Shown here: piece by piece, positions 9,775 to 18,464 of the stretch | Layout: each line of letters opens with the position of its first letter | Position numbering within the stretch: the stretch's first letter is position 1 | Assembly (NCBI RefSeq): GCF_009695775.1 | Contig: NZ_VUNG01000010.1 | Coordinates: 1-64,000 of the forward strand | Source: Hallella mizrahii | Lineage (GTDB): Bacteria > Bacteroidota > Bacteroidia > Bacteroidales > Bacteroidaceae | DNA length: 64,000 nt | Reading direction: 5' to 3' | Made by a program: the position numbers and the translations under genes | Notes under the pieces: generated by a model | Told to the model about the DNA's origin: nothing | Seen by the model: the letters and a program-made list of their open reading frames with translations, nothing else | The model's database searches: none

Positions 9775-9854
9775 ATAAATAGTTTCTGAATAGCGGGTGG
9801 GATTTTTGTTCGTAAAGGTATAAAATCGTTCGAAATCCATTTTTTGTTGTATTC

Positions 9855-9887
9855 TTTGCGTCAATAGGTGGAAAATTATTATCTTTG
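9855..9887 (+). promoter_or_regulatory. Promoter of the pectin-locus sensor regulator
   Basis: TTTG (9855-9858) lies 21 bp before TATCTTTG (9880-9887). Transcription would begin near 9895, so the regulator must start at the ATG at 9921 and not at the in-frame ATG at 9885. The region diverges from the uxaC promoter. Confidence 0.7.
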
Positions 9888-9920
9888 CATAGCCATCATA
9901 GCTATCCTTATCTATATAAC

Positions 9921-12900
9921 ATGTTCAGAAAGTATTTTTTGATTTTAATCTTGCAGCTTGGCTGCATCTATGATATATTTGCCCAACCTTATTGCGATGT
10001 GCGTACGTTCTCGCTGCGTGATGGATTGGCCGCTAACGTCATTTCCGGCATCGGACAGACCGGTGACGGACTGATGTGGCTCGGCACGTGGAGTGGACTC
10101 TGCTATTACGATGGCTATCGCTTCACCACCTTCCGCAGTATGCCTGGGCTGGGCGACATGCTGACGAGCAACCGCATCTACACCCTCCATACCAATTACC
10201 GCAATGATGTGTGGGTGACGACCTACGACCGGCGACTCTATCTCTTCGACACGGAACGGTGTGCCTATGTCAACATCAACCGGCTCATCGATTCCTCCGT
10301 CCGTCAGCCCGTACGTTTTCACCGTATCTTCTCTTTATCCGACGGCCACACATGGGTTACCAGCGAGGGCGCACCGAGGCTTACGCTCCGCATTACAGAC
10401 GATCATGTGGAGTCGGTCGACGGCATTGCCATATATCGCGGCTTGGACATCCGTCAGGCACTTGTCGACGGCTATGGCCATGAGTGGTTGCTTTCGGGCA
10501 AAGCCATTCTCGACGACAAGGCACGAAAAGCCTGCGCTTTCCCCGCCATCCTTACGGAGCGGATGGGATCCCGTACCTATTTCGTCAGTGCTCATGGCGG
10601 TGTCGTCTCTGTCGGCAAGGATGGCAAGGCTTTCCAAAAACACTGCACGGACATGAAGGATCTTCATGTCAATGCCGTCTGCGCCTGGCGCGGCAGCCTG
10701 CTGTTGGGTACTTCGCGCGGCTTGTTCGTGCTGGATCATCAGCGTCTGCGTGAACTTCCGTTGCGCCATCCAGCACTCTCCTCTGCCGCCATCACCAAGA
10801 TCTTTGTAGACCGTCGTGGGCGTATCTGGCTTTTCTCGTCCAACGATGGCGTAGCCATGCTTGACGGTGACCGATGTGAATGGCTGCAGTCCGAACCGCA
10901 GCAATCCTATCTTCGTACGACCAGCAGTGCGCCATTTTTCCATGAAGACGAATATGGCACCATTTGGGTCGTGCCCCGTGGCGGTACTTTCAGCTACTAC
11001 GATGAGCGTCTTCACAGCCTCGTAGCCTATCCTTTGTATAGCGGTGAGACGGCTGATGCCTGCATACCGCTGATCAAGAAATCGTTTGTCGACAACCAAC
11101 ACAACCTCTGGTTCTCGGGCGAACGCAATCTCTCGATGCTGCATTTTCGTCGGCATCGCGTGCGTCGGCTGCCGATGGTCGTCAACCAAGAGGTGCGCGC
11201 CCTGTGTCTTGACCGTGACGGCAACCTTTGGGCAGGCGATCGCGAAGGTTGTCTGGCCGTCTATGACCATGAAGGAAGACTGAAAGGCTATCTCACGCCG
11301 TCGGGTGCACTTCAAAACCTTCCGACAGGTTTTGCCCACAGCGTCTATTCGATCAAGCAAGACAGCAAGGGACGGATGTGGATAGGCACGAAGGGCGAGG
11401 GACTCTTTTGCTGGGACGGCAAAGCCATGAACCGCTATGTCCATGATCAGCAAAACCGTTGGAGTCTTAGCAATGACGACATCTACGACATCTTTGAGGA
11501 CAGCAGCCATCGTCTGTGGATCGCCACTTATGGTGGTGGCGTGAACTGTGTAGAACAACAAAAAGACGGCACGGTGCGCTTCATCAACGTCAACAACCTT
11601 TTCAGAAGCTATCCTCGCCTTGCTTTCCTCAAGGTGCGGCGTATTGCCGAGACACATCGTGGCGAGATGGTAGTGGCTACCAATGGGGGGCTGATTACGT
11701 TTTCGGGTAGATCCATGTCGCTGCAACGTCTCTGCTTCTTCACCACCTCGCCCCGTAGTGGCGACGACCATTCGCTCTCCAGCGGCACCGTCTTGCAGGC
11801 TCTGCCCACCCACGACGGTCATGTCTTTGTCAACATCATGGGGGGCGGCGTACAGGAAGTCACCGACGACGGGCTGCTCCGTAACAATCTCCATCTGACG
11901 ACGATAGCTTCTGTCACTGCCGACGAGGGGCTTGTACAGGCTATGGTTGAGGACCGTCATGGCAGCATCTGGCTTGTTCGAGAGACTACCATCGACAAAT
12001 ACGATCGTAAACACAACATTCTCTCCACATTCAGTGCGCAAGACATTGGCTATCCTGTGGAGTTCTCCGAGGCCAAACCGCTTTGCCGACCCGATGACGG
12101 CAATCTGTTCATGGCGTGCAATGGCTGTGCCATTTCGTTTGCACCGGGCGACCTGCGCAACTCTTCTGTGGTGCCGCGCATTGCCTTTACCAGTGTGCGC
12201 TATCAGGGCGACGATCAGCCGCAAGCCATTCTTAACTCGTCCGTGTTGGAAGTGCCGAGCGACAAGCGTAGCCTGACCATTTATTTTTCTGCCCTTGACT
12301 ATGCTGGTGCGAGCCGGGTCAAATATGCCTATCAGCTTGAGGGCGACGGCGACAAATGGAACTATGTCGACGACATGCACAGTGCTTCCTTCAACCGCAT
12401 CCCCCACGGCCATCTGCGCCTCCTCGTCCGCTCCACCAATGCCAACGGCGTGTGGCAGAACAATACGCGGGCACTCGTCATCTATGCCCATCCCACCTTT
12501 TGGGAATCGTGGATGGGCTGGTGCTTCTATATCATCGTCGGTGGCGTCCTGGTCTTCCTTGCTTTCTATCTGATCAACCAGCGGCAACGCATGAAGATGC
12601 AAACCGAGATGGGACGTATGCGTGCCGAGTTCTTCACTCGCATTGGCCATCAGCTCCGTACCCCGCTGACGCTTATCGGAGGACCTGTCACCGAGGTGCT
12701 CAAGAGCGAGTCGCTATCAGAGCGTGGACATGGACTGCTCGATATGGTGCGACGCAATAGCCAGAGCATGCTCGCTCTTGTCGACAACATGCTCCACTAC
12801 GACCACAACTCCGACACCTACCTCGTCGACGACACCAACGCGCCGTTTGTGCTCTCCAATGCTGAGCAGAGTGCTGCTCCAGACAACGTTGAGCCTGACC

Positions 12901-13745
12901 ATGGACAGCGCACCACGCTTCTCGTCGTCGAGGACAATGCCGACTTGCGCCTTTTCCTCTCTACCATCCTCAGCCCCGACTATACGGTGCTCACTGCCGA
13001 CAATGGCCTGCAGGGCTTGGAGACGGCACGCAAGCAACTGCCCGACTTCATCATCTCAGACGTGATGATGCCTGTCATGGACGGACTGGCAATGGTGCAT
13101 CAGCTCAAGCAGGACGCATCTACCAGCCACATCCCCATTATCATCCTCAGTGCCAAAGCCTCTATGCAAGATCGCCTGCAGGGTCTGCGTGAGGGTATTG
13201 ACGACTATATCCCCAAGCCTTTCTCGGCTACTTATCTCCGTGAGCGCGTGGCCAACATCATTGCCCGACGTCATAGTCTGCAACAAGAGGCACTCCAACA
13301 GCTCACCGACCCGGCCGTGGAAGAGCCGGCAGATGCTGAGCAGCAGAAACCCGGCAAAGTAGAGTCTACGCCCTACCGGTTGAGTGCTCCCGAGATTATC
13401 GATGCCGACAAGGTGATGATGGACAAGCTCATGGCATTCCTCGAGGCACGCATCAGCGACCCAACCCTGCGCATGGAGGACATGGCCGACGAGGTCAACC
13501 TCAGCCGTACTGCTTTCTACAGCAAGATGAGATCGATCGTGGGCATGCCGCCTGTGGAGTTTGTCCGGCACATCCGTTTGCAGCGTGCCGAGCTTTTGGT
13601 GGCCAAGAGCAAGGACAGCTTCTCACAGATCGCCTATGCCGTTGGATTCTCTGATCCTAAGTATTTCTCGAAATGCTTCCGTAAGGCCACGGGAATGACA
13701 CCGTCGGAATACCGCCGTATGAAGCAGAAGCAGGAGGAAGCGTAA
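9921..13745 (+). CDS. Hybrid two-component-type sensor/AraC regulator lacking the kinase ATPase domain
   Basis: 1274 residues. In order: signal peptide (1-24, ending FAQ), a periplasmic Reg_prop double-propeller (about 25-770), Y_Y_Y domain (about 790-850), one membrane helix (about 864-886), HisKA helix with His910 in GHQLRTPLTLI, receiver domain (about 998-1110, Asp1047 in ISDVMMPVMDG, acidic pair VVEDN, Lys in KPF), and an AraC DNA-binding domain (about 1170-1270). It resembles Bacteroidetes HTCS regulators of glycan loci. Only about 88 residues separate His910 from the receiver, and no N, G1 or G2 box is visible, so the HATPase_c module is missing. Start chosen from promoter and signal peptide. 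Diverges from uxaC and faces the SusCD set; the likely pectin-oligosaccharide sensor (inference). Confidence 0.92.
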   Translation: MFRKYFLILILQLGCIYDIFAQPYCDVRTFSLRDGLAANVISGIGQTGDGLMWLGTWSGLCYYDGYRFTTFRSMPGLGDMLTSNRIYTLHTNYRNDVWVTTYDRRLYLFDTERCAYVNINRLIDSSVRQPVRFHRIFSLSDGHTWVTSEGAPRLTLRITDDHVESVDGIAIYRGLDIRQALVDGYGHEWLLSGKAILDDKARKACAFPAILTERMGSRTYFVSAHGGVVSVGKDGKAFQKHCTDMKDLHVNAVCAWRGSLLLGTSRGLFVLDHQRLRELPLRHPALSSAAITKIFVDRRGRIWLFSSNDGVAMLDGDRCEWLQSEPQQSYLRTTSSAPFFHEDEYGTIWVVPRGGTFSYYDERLHSLVAYPLYSGETADACIPLIKKSFVDNQHNLWFSGERNLSMLHFRRHRVRRLPMVVNQEVRALCLDRDGNLWAGDREGCLAVYDHEGRLKGYLTPSGALQNLPTGFAHSVYSIKQDSKGRMWIGTKGEGLFCWDGKAMNRYVHDQQNRWSLSNDDIYDIFEDSSHRLWIATYGGGVNCVEQQKDGTVRFINVNNLFRSYPRLAFLKVRRIAETHRGEMVVATNGGLITFSGRSMSLQRLCFFTTSPRSGDDHSLSSGTVLQALPTHDGHVFVNIMGGGVQEVTDDGLLRNNLHLTTIASVTADEGLVQAMVEDRHGSIWLVRETTIDKYDRKHNILSTFSAQDIGYPVEFSEAKPLCRPDDGNLFMACNGCAISFAPGDLRNSSVVPRIAFTSVRYQGDDQPQAILNSSVLEVPSDKRSLTIYFSALDYAGASRVKYAYQLEGDGDKWNYVDDMHSASFNRIPHGHLRLLVRSTNANGVWQNNTRALVIYAHPTFWESWMGWCFYIIVGGVLVFLAFYLINQRQRMKMQTEMGRMRAEFFTRIGHQLRTPLTLIGGPVTEVLKSESLSERGHGLLDMVRRNSQSMLALVDNMLHYDHNSDTYLVDDTNAPFVLSNAEQSAAPDNVEPDHGQRTTLLVVEDNADLRLFLSTILSPDYTVLTADNGLQGLETARKQLPDFIISDVMMPVMDGLAMVHQLKQDASTSHIPIIILSAKASMQDRLQGLREGIDDYIPKPFSATYLRERVANIIARRHSLQQEALQQLTDPAVEEPADAEQQKPGKVESTPYRLSAPEIIDADKVMMDKLMAFLEARISDPTLRMEDMADEVNLSRTAFYSKMRSIVGMPPVEFVRHIRLQRAELLVAKSKDSFSQIAYAVGFSDPKYFSKCFRKATGMTPSEYRRMKQKQEEA

Positions 13746-13753
13746 AAGGACAA

Positions 13754-13790
13754 GCCTCACCCCCATACCCCTCTCCAAAGGAGAGGGGAG
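13754..13790. repeat. REP-like palindromic repeat unit
   Basis: CCTCACCCCCATACCCCTCT leads into a perfect hairpin: CCCCTCTCC (13768-13776), AAA, GGAGAGGGG (13780-13788). From memory, this C-rich leader plus hairpin resembles a repeat seen between genes in many Bacteroidetes. It lies 9 bp after the regulator stop and may also stabilise or end its transcript. Only one copy was found in this window. Confidence 0.7.
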
Positions 13791-13982
13791 TAAAATGCTG
13801 GTTAAACAATTCCAGCAGGTCCCAAATCATGGAAGATGGAAGCCGCATGTTACGAGAGTGTTATCTCCATCTTAACCGTCTTGGATGTAATTTGGCATAA
13901 CGTTCCACGTCTTCGGCATAGCCTGTCTGAAGTGATCGGTAGACTGGTGTGAGGGACTCTATGTCGTGTGTGTCTGCATATT

Positions 13983-14132
13983 TTTCTAAAACATAGGCAA
14001 GAATAGCATGAATTCTTTCTAAAACATAGGCAAGAAAGGCTTAATTTCTTTCTAAAACATAGGCAAAAAAGGCTTGTTTCCTTTCTAAAACATAGGCAAG
14101 AAGGGCTTGATTTCGTTTTAAAACATAGGCAA
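13983..14132. repeat. Five 33-bp degenerate tandem repeats
   Basis: The core TAAAACATAGGCAA recurs at 13987, 14020, 14053, 14086 and 14119, exactly 33 bp apart. The roughly 21-bp core TTTCTAAAACATAGGCAAGA is better conserved than the 12-bp remainder. Because 33 is a multiple of 3, a leftward frame (13850-14323, 157 codons) stays open and would encode an 11-residue repeat with CLCFRK. I doubt it is a gene: there is no recognisable start region or homology. Confidence 0.9.
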
Positions 14133-14354
14133 CTACCCCCCTCTTTCGTAGTGCTGGCTCCTCTTTTGCCTTCTGCTGCGCCTAAATTATCATCAAGTGT
14201 GTCTTGTTGATAAAACTGACAAAAAAACGGCCCTGAGAATGCGTTCTTTTGGAACAAAGTGTCCATTGCCCGGATTTTCGCAAAAATAGAGCTGTTTTTC
14301 TTAACTTGCTGATTTATAACCATATACGCGAAATTATGTTTTGGAGCTACTATA

Positions 14355-14410
14355 AAAAAGGTACTTTGACGAGAAATTCTCTAGAGAATTTCTCGTCAAA
14401 GTACCTTTTT
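14355..14410. repeat. Perfect 56-bp palindrome
   Basis: Two 28-bp arms (14355-14382 and 14383-14410) are perfect reverse complements with no spacer. The centre is AATTCTCTAGAGAATT, and the arms end in AAAAAGGTACTTTGACGAGA and its complement. The right arm runs directly into the 22-bp repeat array, and its outer end is the first repeat unit. A degenerate version lies at 59101-59150. Confidence 0.95.
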
Positions 14411-14504
14411 GATGTTGTCATCTCGGTTGTTTGATGCGGTCATCTCGGTTGTTTGACCTGGTCATCTCGGTTGTTTGATGCACTCATCTCACCTTTTTGA
14501 TCAG
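14395..14504. repeat. Five-unit 22-bp direct repeat array, copy 1
   Basis: Units begin at 14395, 14417, 14439, 14461 and 14483, exactly 22 bp apart. The central three start GTCATCTCGGTTGTTTGA with a variable 4-bp tail; the outer two are diverged (GTCAAAGTACCTTTTTGA and CTCATCTCACCTTTTTGA). Unit length is not a multiple of three, so it is not coding. The same layout recurs at 59143-59252. Confidence 0.92.
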
Positions 14505-14850
14505 TCGAGCTTGTTTTTTTCGTCTTTTGAAACCAGTTTTTTCTAAAATACACGTTGACTTTCTCTCTAGAATGCTTGCCCGCGGTGACAGACTTTTGTC
14601 AATACATTTCGGCTATCATGTAGGTTTTCACTCACAGTAGTGCCACAACAGGTTGCTGTTCGGGAGCCGCTGGATAGAGGTTGCAGAAAACGTACCGGTA
14701 TTGTCAGACAGAAAGTAAAATGCTTTAGTTGGCTCATGTCTCCTCCGCAGACAGGATACGATGATAGTGCTTGGCTTTTTTACAATCTGTTACTCGTGGG
14801 TGGTTTCTTCAGCAGCTTCACTGAATATCCGTCATATACACCAATGACAA
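14505..14850. other. Non-coding stretch with no recognised gene
   Basis: The first 70 bp continue the dispersed element shared with 59253-59321 (both end near TCTAGA(A)TGC). The rest shows no supported gene on either strand. A 92-codon rightward frame here has no recognisable motif. Confidence 0.5.
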
Positions 14851-14906
14851 AGCGGCCGTGGCATTCTGTTCCCGAGAGGACGGGAGCCCGAATGCACACG
14901 GCCGCT
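14851..14906 (-). terminator. Strong hairpin after the pectin lipoprotein gene
   Basis: AGCGGCCGTGGCATTC pairs with GAATGCACACGGCCGCT (one bulge), with an inner CCCG/CGGG helix. It lies downstream of the leftward SusC-SusD-lipoprotein genes and is a likely end or 3' stabiliser of that transcript. The T tract is weak. A second nested hairpin at 14916-14956 (AGGTC-AAA-GACCT inside CTGACAGAACGA/TCGTTCGTCAG) lies closer to the stop codon. Confidence 0.6.
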
Positions 14907-14974
14907 AATTGTTTCTGACAGAACGAAGGTCAAAGACCTATATGATCGTTCGTCAGTCTTTACTCATTACTTTT

Positions 14975-16585
14975 CTATTTCTGTACACCCACGCCGAGCT
15001 TGCTCACATCTTCGTTGCCAACAGTGAAGTCGCCCTTGGCAGCATCCTTGAACTTTGGATCAGCACCGTTCTTGCCGCTCGTATCACCATTCCAGTAGAG
15101 CTTGTTCTCTGGATCGCTGGCGGCGAACAAGTTGGCGTTGGCACAGCCGAAATAATAGTTGTTCTGGTAAGACGGTGTTGATGTCGTGCTCTGATTGGTG
15201 TAGACAGCCTGGGTGTTGACGATGAGGTTGTTGGCCCAGGTGATCTGCTGGCCGCCCTTCTTGCCGTTGAAGCGGATGTAGAGGAAGCGCTTGCCGCTGG
15301 TGGCGTTCATCACATTGTAGAAGGTGTTGTTCTTCACGGTGATGACAGGTACGGGGTTGCCATAGTTGCTGGCCTTGTCGTCGTAGCGGAAGAGGTCGCG
15401 CTCGTTGGCACAGTTATAGACCGTGTTGTTGACAAACGTGATGTCCTTGATATAGCTCTTGCGTACGTCGAAGAAGTCGCCACCGTCGCATCCGATACCA
15501 TGGATCTTGTTGTTGCGGAAGACCACGTTGTCGATGATCGCCTGGTCGGTGTTGCCATAGAGCAGGCCCTTCTGGTCGCCAGCACCGATGATTTCGCAGT
15601 CCTCTACATCGAGCAGTTTGTAGTCACCTGCCGACTTATAGTCGAAGAACTGGTCGGTGGCTGCATTGTTTGTACCGTCCAATACGAGATTGCTCAGCGT
15701 GAGCGAAGCACCGGCCTGCAACTTAAATGTACCTTGAATCGTCGGTTTGGCGGTGGGATATATGCCCTTGATGGTGACAGAGTGCTCTATGACTGCCGAG
15801 CCAGCCTTGTCGGGTGTCTCAGAACCGGAGCTAATCATGTAGGTGCCATTGTAGAGTGCGAATACCTGACCCTCAGTAGCGTTTTCGAGCATACTGCTGA
15901 AGTCGTCGGTAGAGCGCACGATGGTGGCACCGCTCAGGTCGGCGATTGTTGTGAATTTCTTGCTGCCGCACTCCTTACCATTATTGTAGATCTTGGCCAC
16001 ATAGCTGGTTTCAGGTGTCAGTCCACTGATCTTCTTGCGTCCGGCAGCCTGCTCCTCAGCGGTCACCTCTTGTGTCAGCACGACGTTGCCGTCTTTGTCG
16101 AGGATGCTTGCGCTGTTGATGAGCGAGTCCTTAGGCCATTTGATGATGACATCCTTGTCGCCTACGTCTTCCAGTGCCATGCTCTGCATGATCTGCTGGG
16201 CATCGGAACGGAAGTAGACGGAAGTCCACTTTGAGTTGCGCGAGGCATCGCTGTTGTCTACAGCACGCACGCGGGCCGAGTATTTGGTGTCGTAGGTCAG
16301 TCCCTCCAGATTGAGCGAAACACCTTCAGTGGTGAAGGTCTTTGGTGTAGTGGCGAAGGCCAGGCTGTCGTCGGGATAGACTTCCACCTCATACGAGGTG
16401 GCACCGCTCACCGGTTGCCAACTGAGGTTGGCGGTGCTGGTCGATACATTCTTTGCCTCCAGTCCGATGGGGGAGAAGTTGCGGTCAAGGATGAGGCTAG
16501 TGATCTCGTCCATCGGGCCTGAGCATGCCGTCAGCCCCATGGTGGCGCTGACGAGCGATAAGGCGATGATATGATATGCTTTCAT
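14975..16585 (-). CDS. Surface lipoprotein with FN3 and DUF5123/DUF4957-type beta-helix domains
   Basis: 536 residues. A lipoprotein signal ends in LTAC (Cys about 21). An Ig/FN3-like module follows (about 38-125; SWQPVSGATSYEVEVYP, then the SARVRAVDNS strand), a second FN3-like segment (about 135-215), and a C-terminal parallel beta-helix (about 230-536) with repeats such as ITFVNNTVYNC and ITVKNNTFYNV. This layout matches DUF4957/DUF5123 proteins encoded beside SusCD in pectin loci. It is probably a cell-surface pectin-binding protein; catalytic activity is possible for the fold, but no lyase motif is seen. It is the third gene after SusC and SusD. Confidence 0.82.
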   Translation of the reverse strand: MKAYHIIALSLVSATMGLTACSGPMDEITSLILDRNFSPIGLEAKNVSTSTANLSWQPVSGATSYEVEVYPDDSLAFATTPKTFTTEGVSLNLEGLTYDTKYSARVRAVDNSDASRNSKWTSVYFRSDAQQIMQSMALEDVGDKDVIIKWPKDSLINSASILDKDGNVVLTQEVTAEEQAAGRKKISGLTPETSYVAKIYNNGKECGSKKFTTIADLSGATIVRSTDDFSSMLENATEGQVFALYNGTYMISSGSETPDKAGSAVIEHSVTIKGIYPTAKPTIQGTFKLQAGASLTLSNLVLDGTNNAATDQFFDYKSAGDYKLLDVEDCEIIGAGDQKGLLYGNTDQAIIDNVVFRNNKIHGIGCDGGDFFDVRKSYIKDITFVNNTVYNCANERDLFRYDDKASNYGNPVPVITVKNNTFYNVMNATSGKRFLYIRFNGKKGGQQITWANNLIVNTQAVYTNQSTTSTPSYQNNYYFGCANANLFAASDPENKLYWNGDTSGKNGADPKFKDAAKGDFTVGNEDVSKLGVGVQK

Positions 16586-16622
16586 TGTTCAAATACGATT
16601 GAGAGTTAGAGTAAGAGAAGAT

Positions 16623-18452
16623 TTAGTTGTTGAGCTGTCCGAGATTGCCGTCGTTGTTGAGCTTTCCGTTGCTGCCGTCGATAAATGTCTGCCAGATCGG
16701 CCACAGGCAGTGGGTTGACGGCGTGACGACGAAGAGACCGTTGATATAGTCGTCGGTGAGGATGTTGGTGCCTGTGGCGGAGTCTACAAACCAGTTCTTT
16801 GACGACCATTCGGCATCTTTCAGTTTGGCGATTACGTCGGGGTCGTCCTCGCCCTTGTTGAGGCCGTAGTATTCGATGCTATTGGCATCGGTCGAGTTGT
16901 TGATATACACTTTGTCGGGCAGTCCGGCATAGCGTCCCTCGCGGTTGGCGAGCTGTTGTAGTTTGGTTTTCTCCATGTTCATGGCCTCGTCGATGATGCC
17001 CCAGCGGACGAGATCCATCTTGCGCAGCGACTCACCGGCGAACTCCAGCGCACGTTGCTCCTCGATACCTTTTTGGAATGCTTCCTTGCTGGCGCAGTAG
17101 GCAGCCTTGAGTTTGGCTACGGTGTCAGTGGGCAGTGCACGGTCGAGAATTGGTTTCATGTATTGCCATCCCTTGTCGGGACCGTTGAGCTGGTTCTCGC
17201 TCTCGGCAGCCATCAGGTAGACATCGGCCAGGCGCATGTATTGCCAGTTGACACCATCATCGTTGGTCGAGGTGACCGTACGTTTCATCCACTCATAGCG
17301 CAGCTTACCGAAGCACCACTTAGTGAGGCCGCGGAGTTGCACGTGTGACTTTCCTTCCACGAGCGTCTTGCTCCAGTCGTAGGGCACGCAGGTGATGTCG
17401 CGTCGGATGTCCTTGGCGTTATAGTCGTAGTAGAGGGTGGGGGTAGGACCGTTGACGCCGCCCTGGGCCTGCTGGGTGTATTGGTCTTTGGCGTTGTGCT
17501 TGATGCCGAAGGTGTAGAGCACACGTCCGCGTCCGTCAGAGAACGGAATCTCCCAAAGGCTCTCGCCGCCTGCCGTGACATTGTCCTCACAGAGTTTGAC
17601 AAAGTTCTCCTTGAACGTTCCAAGTTTGTTGCGACCCGAATTGATGACGTCCTCGCACTCTTCCTTGGCGATAGCGTACATCTTCTCCGGCGCGAGTTCA
17701 GGGTTGTTGCTGCGGCGGAAGCCGTCGCCGCGCAGGCCATAGCCACCAGCGACGAGGGCGATGCGGGCGCGCAGACCCTTGACAAAGCTCTTGCTCACGC
17801 GCTCTGTCGTCTTGGTGATGGCATTCTGGTTGGGCCAGTAGCAGTAGTCCTCTGCCTCTTTGAGGTCGCTGAGCAACTGGATGTAGATGCTGTCGCGGTT
17901 GGTGCGTGGCAGATAGACATTATTGGCGTTGTTGGGTTCGAAGCGTGCGGGCACGTCGCCCCAGGCCTTGGTCAGGTCGAGGTAGAGCACGGCACGCAGG
18001 GTGAGAGCCTCACCGAGGAGCTGCCGCATGTCGGCGTTGTGCTCGATGTCGCCATACTTGCGTATGCCCTGGATGGCAAGGTTGGCACGCTCGATGCCTT
18101 CGTAGAATTTGGCGTAGGCGTTGTTGTCGGTGTTCATCTGCGGATTGTTGGCCGGCGTGTCGTAGTTGTAGAGCGACTGTTTCTCATTGCTGGCGTCTTT
18201 TGCCGATGGTACGGTACCGGAGCTTGCCTCTATGTCGGTGTTCATGCCGTAGTAGGGCAGGAAACGTCCGCGGTAGGAGTTGGTCTCGCCGAAGGAGACA
18301 CAGACCGACATCACCTCGCGCTCGGCCAGACCGTAGACCGAGAAGGTAGACTGCTCGTTGAGCGATGATTGTGTGGGAGCATCCATGTCGCAGGACACAA
18401 GCGTGGCGGATGCCAACAGGAGGGATGCTATGGTAAGATGTATTTGTCTCAT
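16623..18452 (-). CDS. SusD/RagB-family glycan-binding lipoprotein
   Basis: 609 residues with a lipoprotein signal (VSCD, Cys about 21). SusD family features include the TPR-like helical scaffold (YLDLTKAWGDVPA near residue 157), WEIPFSDGRGR, and the late motif LAFEFAGE-like ALEFAGESLRKMDLVRWG. It sits over the SusC barrel and binds oligosaccharide for import. It starts 12 bp after the SusC stop, so the two are co-expressed. The surrounding pectin enzymes suggest a homogalacturonan-derived ligand. Confidence 0.95.
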   Translation of the reverse strand: MRQIHLTIASLLLASATLVSCDMDAPTQSSLNEQSTFSVYGLAEREVMSVCVSFGETNSYRGRFLPYYGMNTDIEASSGTVPSAKDASNEKQSLYNYDTPANNPQMNTDNNAYAKFYEGIERANLAIQGIRKYGDIEHNADMRQLLGEALTLRAVLYLDLTKAWGDVPARFEPNNANNVYLPRTNRDSIYIQLLSDLKEAEDYCYWPNQNAITKTTERVSKSFVKGLRARIALVAGGYGLRGDGFRRSNNPELAPEKMYAIAKEECEDVINSGRNKLGTFKENFVKLCEDNVTAGGESLWEIPFSDGRGRVLYTFGIKHNAKDQYTQQAQGGVNGPTPTLYYDYNAKDIRRDITCVPYDWSKTLVEGKSHVQLRGLTKWCFGKLRYEWMKRTVTSTNDDGVNWQYMRLADVYLMAAESENQLNGPDKGWQYMKPILDRALPTDTVAKLKAAYCASKEAFQKGIEEQRALEFAGESLRKMDLVRWGIIDEAMNMEKTKLQQLANREGRYAGLPDKVYINNSTDANSIEYYGLNKGEDDPDVIAKLKDAEWSSKNWFVDSATGTNILTDDYINGLFVVTPSTHCLWPIWQTFIDGSNGKLNNDGNLGQLNN

Positions 18453-18464
18453 GATTGCGGGTAA

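Noticed and set aside
10335..12650. 771-codon leftward open frame opposite the 9921 regulator
   Set aside because: It lies fully antisense to a gene with clear domains, shows no motif, and long antisense frames are common in GC-rich biased coding DNA.
13983..14132. Possible CRISPR array in the 33-bp repeats
   Set aside because: The unit-to-unit variable part is only about 12 bp and similar between units, and no cas genes are nearby. It is a degenerate tandem repeat.
13850..14323. 157-codon leftward gene with CLCFRK repeats
   Set aside because: The open frame follows from a 33-bp repeat period; there is no promoter box, no homology and unusual composition. Kept only as a repeat.
14395..14504. 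22-bp iterons marking a replication origin
   Set aside because: Two copies sit 45 kb apart beside unrelated chromosomal genes, with no rep or dnaA gene and no clear DnaA boxes. A dispersed element fits better.
14640..14918. 92-codon rightward frame before the pectin lipoprotein gene
   Set aside because: No recognisable motif, no promoter box, and it runs into the terminator hairpin of the converging operon.
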